From contig NZ_LAZS01000005.1 of assembly GCF_002007205.1 (NCBI RefSeq), positions 248,001 to 312,000 on the forward strand: a stretch of 64,000 nucleotides of DNA, in the 5' to 3' direction. A program made the translations under genes and the position numbers. Of this stretch, positions 59,269-64,000 are shown piece after piece. The notes under the pieces were generated by a model. The model was given only the letters and a program-made list of their open reading frames with translations. It did not search any database and was not told where the DNA came from. Every line of letters begins with the position of its first letter. Position 1 is the first letter of the stretch. The DNA is from Ensifer adhaerens. Lineage in GTDB: Bacteria; Pseudomonadota; Alphaproteobacteria; Rhizobiales; Rhizobiaceae.

Positions 59269-60759
59269 CTATTTTCGCCGCTTGCGCTTGCGGCGTGCCT
59301 GGTCGTCGTCGTTGGGCTCCCGTGCGGGCCCTTCCTCAAACGCGCCGTACAGTCTTTGCAGCTGGAAGCGCAGCTTCCTCGTCTTGCGCTTTTCCAGCTG
59401 CTCATTGATCGTCGTGAGAGCGTCATAGGCTATTGTGCTTGCCGCCCCGGTCGCGGCCGCTGCAAGCGGGTTTTCGCTGAAGGTTGCCACGCCCGAGGCA
59501 GCGGCGATGCCGATGACAACCTTGGTGAGCGTCGACTTGAACACGCTCCCAAGGTTGCTGCTTTTCGACAGATAGGTGTCGAGGTCGGCGTTCCATGCCA
59601 AGCGAGTGTCGCGCATCTCGGCTGCGAACTCGTCCGCCTGAGCGGATGATGTCACCGCTCGCGATCGCCTGGCGGCCATCGCAATGCAGGCTCGCCAGCG
59701 CGCAAAGATCTCGTCCTCGTCCCGTATCGCCATCAGATCGCGCAGGTCGATGGCGTCGGGATTTGGCACATGGTTTGCGATCAGCCTTGCTTCCACCGCG
59801 TGATCGTCGAAGTCGGCATTGTGATAGGTTGCAAGCTGATCCTTCAGGATCTCGAAGGCAACCTTGCCGTTGGACAGATCCAGCGCCGGTATCAGGTTGG
59901 GCCCGAGCTGCCTGAGGATCAGCTCATCGAGCATGAGCTCGACATATCGCAGCTGTGTGTGATTGCCGGCGACTTCCCGATAGTGCTTCCGGTAAAGCTT
60001 CTCGACGCGCTTGGGGCGGTACACGTGATTGATCGCATTGGATAAAATGGCATCTTCGGTGTTTCGGAAGCCATCCTCCTTGTCGAAGGCGCACTCGCTA
60101 TGAAGGTACGGATAGGTATGGAGGTATAGCTGATACAGGTCGCCATGATTGCAGACCGGAACGACGATCCCCAGGCGGATCAGCGGCGCGATCTGAGCGT
60201 AAAACTCGGCCCAGTATTGGATGCGCTCATAGTGGATCAGATAGTCAAATTGTTTGCGTCTCTTCTCGTTGTCGGCGTGGAAAACCGGGAGGTTGTCGAG
60301 ATCGACGTCCCATGTGTCCATCGCCATTCGATAGACTTCCGGTTCTTCCTCTCCGGATGCTACGGGCGCGTATCCATGGCCAAATCTCAGCTGCGAGATT
60401 GGTTCTTCCAGGTAGATCTTTTCATAGAAGAGCAGGCATTTCTTGATCCTGGCTATCAGCGATTCCCGTGTGCGGCTCAAGGTGTTGAGGTAGACGCCGT
60501 TTGCCTCAAAATCGATATGTGGGACGTGAATGTTCTTTCGAAAGGGCGTGAATTTGTTCCGGATCCATTTGTAGCCGCCGACCCATGCATAGAGGCTCTC
60601 GACGGCATAATAGACCTCGGCCCACTCAGCTCTAGAGAGCGCGCCAAGGGCTCGAGGCGTCCAGTCCGACGATGGAAGGCCGATCGCGCGCTCGAGAACA
60701 TCGATAATGGTCATGTCCGAGACCGTGTCCGGATCATACGGAGCTATCTTGATCGCCAT
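59269..60759 (-). CDS. Unrecognised 496-residue protein with C-terminal membrane segments
   Basis: A long protein of low family recognisability. The first 400 residues are mostly alpha-helical and rich in aromatic and charged residues (EVYYAVESLYAWVGGYKWIRNKF; IPALDLSNGKVAFEILKDQLATYHNADFDDHAVEARLIANH). A hydrophobic stretch follows (VVIGIAAASGVATFSENPLAAAATGAASTIAYDAL, about residues 420-455), and the end is very basic (QARRKRKRRK). The gene is visibly less GC-rich than its neighbours, with a 224-base upstream gap, suggesting recent acquisition. It is a single gene; function unknown. Confidence 0.7.
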   Translation of the reverse strand: MAIKIAPYDPDTVSDMTIIDVLERAIGLPSSDWTPRALGALSRAEWAEVYYAVESLYAWVGGYKWIRNKFTPFRKNIHVPHIDFEANGVYLNTLSRTRESLIARIKKCLLFYEKIYLEEPISQLRFGHGYAPVASGEEEPEVYRMAMDTWDVDLDNLPVFHADNEKRRKQFDYLIHYERIQYWAEFYAQIAPLIRLGIVVPVCNHGDLYQLYLHTYPYLHSECAFDKEDGFRNTEDAILSNAINHVYRPKRVEKLYRKHYREVAGNHTQLRYVELMLDELILRQLGPNLIPALDLSNGKVAFEILKDQLATYHNADFDDHAVEARLIANHVPNPDAIDLRDLMAIRDEDEIFARWRACIAMAARRSRAVTSSAQADEFAAEMRDTRLAWNADLDTYLSKSSNLGSVFKSTLTKVVIGIAAASGVATFSENPLAAAATGAASTIAYDALTTINEQLEKRKTRKLRFQLQRLYGAFEEGPAREPNDDDQARRKRKRRK

Positions 60760-60982
60760 CTTCCCAGCCGGTTGGATGCGTGCCCAGCTGTTAGTTAGCC
60801 ATCAAAAATGCGGCGTCTCAAGCTCGACTAGAAGTTCTGGCGTCAATGGGCGCCTGCGATCGCGCTGTTCTTGACTTTTTGCAAGGGTGACATGAGGTGG
60901 TTGCGCTTGTCCTTGGCCGTCACAACCCCAATGTTGTGGCACGTCCAACGGAAGGCCGGTCGCAAAGCCGACTGGAAAGAAC

Positions 60983-62251
60983 ATGCAGGACAGGCATCAC
61001 GTGGTCGTTGTCGGCGGCGGGTTCGGCGGATTGCAGCTCGTCAAGCGGCTTGCCGGCGCGCCGGTCAGGATCACTCTCATCGACCGGCGCAACCATCATC
61101 TCTTCCAGCCCTTGCTCTACCAGGTCGCAACGACGCTGATCGCGACGTCGGAGATCGCCTGGCCGATCCGCAGCCTCTGGCGCGACCGGCCGGAGGTTAC
61201 GACGCTGCTTGGCGAGGTGAGCGATGTCGACGAGGCCGGAAAGGCCGTGTTGCTCAGGGACGGCCAGCGGATCGGCTACGACACGCTGGTGCTGGCGACC
61301 GGGGCGACGCATGCCTATTTCGGCCATGACGAATGGGAACCCTTCGCCCCCGGCCTGAAGACGCTGGAAGACGCGACGACGATCCGCCGCCGGGTTCTGC
61401 TCGCCTTCGAGCGGGCGGAGCTGGAAGAGGATCCCGATGTCCGTGATGCGCTTCTGACATTCACCATCATCGGTGCCGGCCCGACCGGGGTCGAGCTTGC
61501 CGGCATCATCGCCGAGATGGCGCACAGCACGCTTCCCGAAGAGTTCCGCCGTATCGACACGCGCAAGGCGCGGGTGATCCTGGTCGAGGCCGGCCCGCGT
61601 ATCCTCGCCGCGTTCAGCGAAGATCTTTCGACCTATGCGGTCAAGGAGCTGCAGCGGCTCGGCGTCGAGGTGCGCACCGGCACGCCGGTGACATCCTGCA
61701 CCGAAGAGGGGGTGATGATCGGCGACGAGTTCGTCGGCAGCCGCACGCTCGTCTGGGCAGCCGGTGTGCAGGCATCGCCTGCCGCCCGCTGGCTGGATAT
61801 CCCGGCCGACCGCGCCGGCCGGGCGATCGTCGGGACCGATCTCACGGCTCCCGGCCATCCCGATGTCTTCGTCATCGGCGATACCGCTTCGGTCACCTAT
61901 GACGGCGGCAAGCCGGTGCCGGGCATTGCGCCCGCCGCCAAGCAGCAGGGCGTCTATGTGGCCGACGTCATCCGCGCGCGGCTTTCAGGCGGCAAACCGC
62001 CTGGAGATTTTCGCTATCGCCACCAGGGCAGTCTCGCCACCATCGGTAGGCGCGCCGCGATCATCGATTTCGGCCGCTTCAAGCTCAAGGGCGCACTTGC
62101 CTGGTGGATCTGGGGCATCGCCCACATCTACTTCCTGATCGGCACCCGCAGCCGCTTCGCCGTCGCCTGGAGCTGGTTCTGGACCTATCTGAGCGGACAG
62201 CACAGTGCCCGGCTGATCACCCAGAAGGAGACGCTGAAGGAGAAGGGGTGA
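60983..62251 (+). CDS. Type II NADH dehydrogenase-like FAD oxidoreductase
   Basis: The protein has 422 residues with two Rossmann motifs: HHVVVVGGGFGGLQLVKRLAGAPVRITLIDRRNHHLFQPLLYQVAT (FAD, residues 5-50) and FTIIGAGPTGVELAGIIAEM (NADH, about 160-180), then PDVFVIGDTASV and KQQGVYVADVIRARLSG. The C-terminus has a hydrophobic stretch (ALAWWIWGIAHIYFLIGTRSRF) that anchors it to the membrane, as in NDH-2. It transfers electrons from NADH to quinone without pumping protons. The start at ATG 60983 follows GGAAAGAAC. Confidence 0.9.
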   Translation: MQDRHHVVVVGGGFGGLQLVKRLAGAPVRITLIDRRNHHLFQPLLYQVATTLIATSEIAWPIRSLWRDRPEVTTLLGEVSDVDEAGKAVLLRDGQRIGYDTLVLATGATHAYFGHDEWEPFAPGLKTLEDATTIRRRVLLAFERAELEEDPDVRDALLTFTIIGAGPTGVELAGIIAEMAHSTLPEEFRRIDTRKARVILVEAGPRILAAFSEDLSTYAVKELQRLGVEVRTGTPVTSCTEEGVMIGDEFVGSRTLVWAAGVQASPAARWLDIPADRAGRAIVGTDLTAPGHPDVFVIGDTASVTYDGGKPVPGIAPAAKQQGVYVADVIRARLSGGKPPGDFRYRHQGSLATIGRRAAIIDFGRFKLKGALAWWIWGIAHIYFLIGTRSRFAVAWSWFWTYLSGQHSARLITQKETLKEKG

Positions 62252-62335
62252 GCGGGGCAAAGCTGGCCCGGAACCTTCCCCAGAGTGGTGTTTGGTCTTG
62301 ACCCGGCATGCTCCGATGAGCTTGGGGCATGCTGC

Positions 62336-62884
62336 TCAGTCTTCGGCAGCGCGATCTAACGCTCCCTCGACTATTCCATTGGCAGGGTCCTGCGCGCTCT
62401 TCGCTTCCCAGTACGACGCCTGTTCCCGATCCTGTGGCACACCCACGCCTTCGCGGTAGTGATGCGCAAGAGACAGTTGCGCGACCGAGAACCCACCTTC
62501 TGCGGCCTTCTTCAGCCAGTGAACCGCCGCTTGGGTATCTCGCTCAACGCCTCGGCCGGTTTCATACAGTTGGGAAACGGCATACTGCGCGCTCAGGTCG
62601 CCTTGATCAGCTGCACGTTTGAACCAGTGAAACGCCTGAGAGTCGTCCTTCGGCACGCCCCGGCCATAAGCGTATAGCGATCCGATCATGCTCTGCGCCG
62701 CAGCATTGCCACGCTCTGCCTCCGGCAGGGACTGGCGATATGCTTCTTGATAATCCGCACGCATGAACGCTTCTTGCGCGTCTTTCATTTCGGCAGCCGC
62801 AAAGCCGCTAGAAAGGTTCAACCCGATGGACAGCGTCACGACTATGAGTGGTGCTCTGATCGCTATCTTCCTGAAGTTTCGCAT
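62336..62884 (-). CDS. Sel1-repeat (TPR-like) periplasmic protein
   Basis: The protein has 182 residues (start at 62884 chosen to give a typical signal peptide, IAIRAPLIVVTLSIGLNLSSGFAAA; an ATG at 62944 would add 20 residues). Three to four Sel1 repeats follow: NAAAQSMIGSLYAYGRGVPKDDSQAFHWFKRAADQGDLSAQYAVSQLYETGRGVERDTQAAVHWLKKAAEGGFSVAQLSLAHHYREGVGVPQDREQASYWEAKSA. Sel1 proteins mediate protein interactions, e.g. in exopolysaccharide regulation in rhizobia. The partner is unknown. Confidence 0.85.
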   Translation of the reverse strand: MRNFRKIAIRAPLIVVTLSIGLNLSSGFAAAEMKDAQEAFMRADYQEAYRQSLPEAERGNAAAQSMIGSLYAYGRGVPKDDSQAFHWFKRAADQGDLSAQYAVSQLYETGRGVERDTQAAVHWLKKAAEGGFSVAQLSLAHHYREGVGVPQDREQASYWEAKSAQDPANGIVEGALDRAAED

Positions 62885-62988
62885 TCGCTTATCATGCCTA
62901 TGTTGAACAGTTGCAACCAAATCGGTGTGAGAGATTCGTTTCATCTCTAAGATGGGGCGGTGGCCACAGCGCCGGCAGTTGGCAGCGC

Positions 62989-63714
62989 CTACTTCTCAAC
63001 CTTCATGATCAGGATCATCGGCCGGTCGACTTCTTCGGCCAGTGCCGGTATCTCCGCGATCTGCTCTTGCGTCGGCCGCCACTCCTCGACGTGGCGGATG
63101 GCAAAGCCCGTTGCGATCAGTGTGTTGAGCGTGGTGCCGATCGTGCGGTGGTGCTTGATGACGCCTTTCGCCAGCCAGTCCGTCGTGCGCGGTCCCTCCT
63201 CGGAATAGTGGTCGACCGGCCAGGTGCGCTCGCCATTCTCGATGCGCCAGCCGGGATCGTGCGAGGCCATGTAGATCGGGTGCTCGATGGTGAAGACGAA
63301 ATGGGCGCCGGGTACCAGCGCCTTGTGGATGGTGGCCACCAGCCGGCCAAAATCCTCGACATAGTGGAAGGCGAGCGAGCTGTAGGCGAAGTCGAAACTC
63401 TCTTCGGGCAGCTCCAGCTGGTCGAGATCGGCGATCTTGTGTTCGATCGCCGCATCCGACGTGTCGGCCCTGGCGCGGGCGATCATCTTTTCGGAGAGGT
63501 CGAGCCCGAGCACCTGGGCAGCGCCAGCCTCGCGAGCATGGCGCGAAAACCAGCCATAGCCACAGCCGAGATCGACGACGCTCTTTCCTGAAAGATCCGG
63601 CAAAAGCGCGCGAATCGCCGGCCATTCCGCGGCGCCTGCAAGACCATGAACCGAGCGCCCGAGCTGGCTGTAACCTTCGAAGAATTCCGGTTGGTCGTAT
63701 ACGTTCTGGGCCAT
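62989..63714 (-). CDS. Class I SAM-dependent methyltransferase
   Basis: The protein has 241 residues. ATG 63714 follows AGAAGGAGACC. SAM motif KSVVDLGCGYGWFSRHAREAGAAQVLGLDLSEKMIARA, then FDFAYSSLAFHYVEDFGRLVATIHKALVPGAHFVFTIEHPIYMAS. This is the UbiE/Coq5-like class with unknown acceptor. Preceding the gene on the plus strand is a Sel1 gene on the same strand but downstream; no operon is clear. Confidence 0.88.
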   Translation of the reverse strand: MAQNVYDQPEFFEGYSQLGRSVHGLAGAAEWPAIRALLPDLSGKSVVDLGCGYGWFSRHAREAGAAQVLGLDLSEKMIARARADTSDAAIEHKIADLDQLELPEESFDFAYSSLAFHYVEDFGRLVATIHKALVPGAHFVFTIEHPIYMASHDPGWRIENGERTWPVDHYSEEGPRTTDWLAKGVIKHHRTIGTTLNTLIATGFAIRHVEEWRPTQEQIAEIPALAEEVDRPMILIMKVEK

Positions 63715-63965
63715 GGGCGGTCTCCTTCTGGCGGTCATGCGTGGGCAGGCTCCTGCCGCGCCGGGCGACGCGGGTGCCTGCGCGCGTTAGGGCGAGCGGT
63801 CATGCGATGCCGTTACCGCGGGAACAGCATGTGCCTTTCGATCCTGCTCGAAACCGGCGGCACTTCAAGGTGCCGGCGAGCCGATTTGATAGGGCGCCCG
63901 GTGGTGCAAGGTCAAGTTGTGGCTAGACGTACAAGCTTCTATTTCGTTTTTCTTGAGGGGTGCTA

Positions 63966-64000
63966 ATGTTCGATTCTCGTGGTCCAGTCCGATTTGCGGA
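63966..64000 (+). CDS. Start of a possible gene running off the right edge
   Basis: An ATG at 63966 with GAGGGG five bases upstream begins MFDSRGPVRFA and continues past the end of the window. Only eleven codons are visible, so no identity can be given. The ribosome site and the 250-base gene-free stretch before it are the evidence. Confidence 0.35.
   Translation, partial: MFDSRGPVRFA

Overview
The window is a GC-rich alphaproteobacterial chromosome segment. The backbone order (thyA, folA, hflK-hflC, a DegP-type protease, serB/miaA, ilvI-ilvH, pdxJ) is the one I associate with Sinorhizobium/Ensifer and close Rhizobiaceae. The rhizobial-type palindromic repeats and the many small regulator/enzyme pairs agree with that. 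The species assignment is inference from family recognition, not from a search. I saw no tRNA, rRNA, CRISPR array, transposase or integrase.

Layout. 1-1121: end of a DUF2853 gene, then thyA. 1122-5926: an inserted accessory cassette, visibly less GC-rich than its flanks. It holds a HlyC-type lysine acyltransferase (minus strand) and, divergently, an 88-residue Gly-rich protein, a PrsW-like intramembrane protease, a HlyB-type ABC exporter without the N-terminal peptidase-like domain, and a HlyD adaptor. A degenerate second copy of the thyA 3' end (5844-5926) closes the cassette, so it appears to have entered at the end of thyA. 6096-11838: GST, folA, hflKC, DUF2065, an ACT protein and degP. 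12245-16159: LysR with a divergent micro-ORF, GNAT, serB/miaA with overlapping divergent start codons, and a PhnB-like protein. 16281-25566: MAPEG/HxlR pair, methyltransferase, HerA-like ATPase, hydrolase/Lrp pair, Ca2+/H+ exchanger, a micro-ORF, a SoxR-box-controlled barrel protein, and LysR/Old Yellow Enzyme. 25652-29945: MATE exporter and the ilv attenuator with ilvI-ilvH. 29981-32042: QOR and palindromic repeats. 32043-35448: aldo/keto reductase, LysE exporter and a cobalt-type nitrile hydratase operon (alpha, beta, accessory). 35575-40203: poly-Asp secreted protein, epimerase, O-methyltransferase/TetR pair, and an ECF sigma/anti-sigma operon. 40505-52152: AbrB-type permease, RecD-like helicase, VOC proteins, spermidine-synthase-like protein, MerR-LuxR fusion regulator, pdxJ, phosphatase-like protein, methyltransferase and Bcr/CflA exporter. 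52344-64000: QorB/HxlR pair, FAD monooxygenase, VOC, GrpB-NIPSNAP fusion, racemase/Lrp/hydrolase group, a 496-residue orphan, NDH-2, a Sel1 protein and a methyltransferase.

The most novel-looking content is the 1.2-5.9 kb cassette. It encodes all the parts needed to acylate, process and export a small protein, but no RTX toxin. My working hypothesis is that the 88-residue protein, which carries a Gly-Lys site, is the substrate of the acyltransferase, the PrsW-like protease and the type I exporter. This rests on context and motifs only. Elsewhere, divergent regulator/enzyme pairs with visible operator-like dyads dominate. The ilv operon carries a readable attenuator whose leader peptide is probably translated from a near-leaderless transcript.
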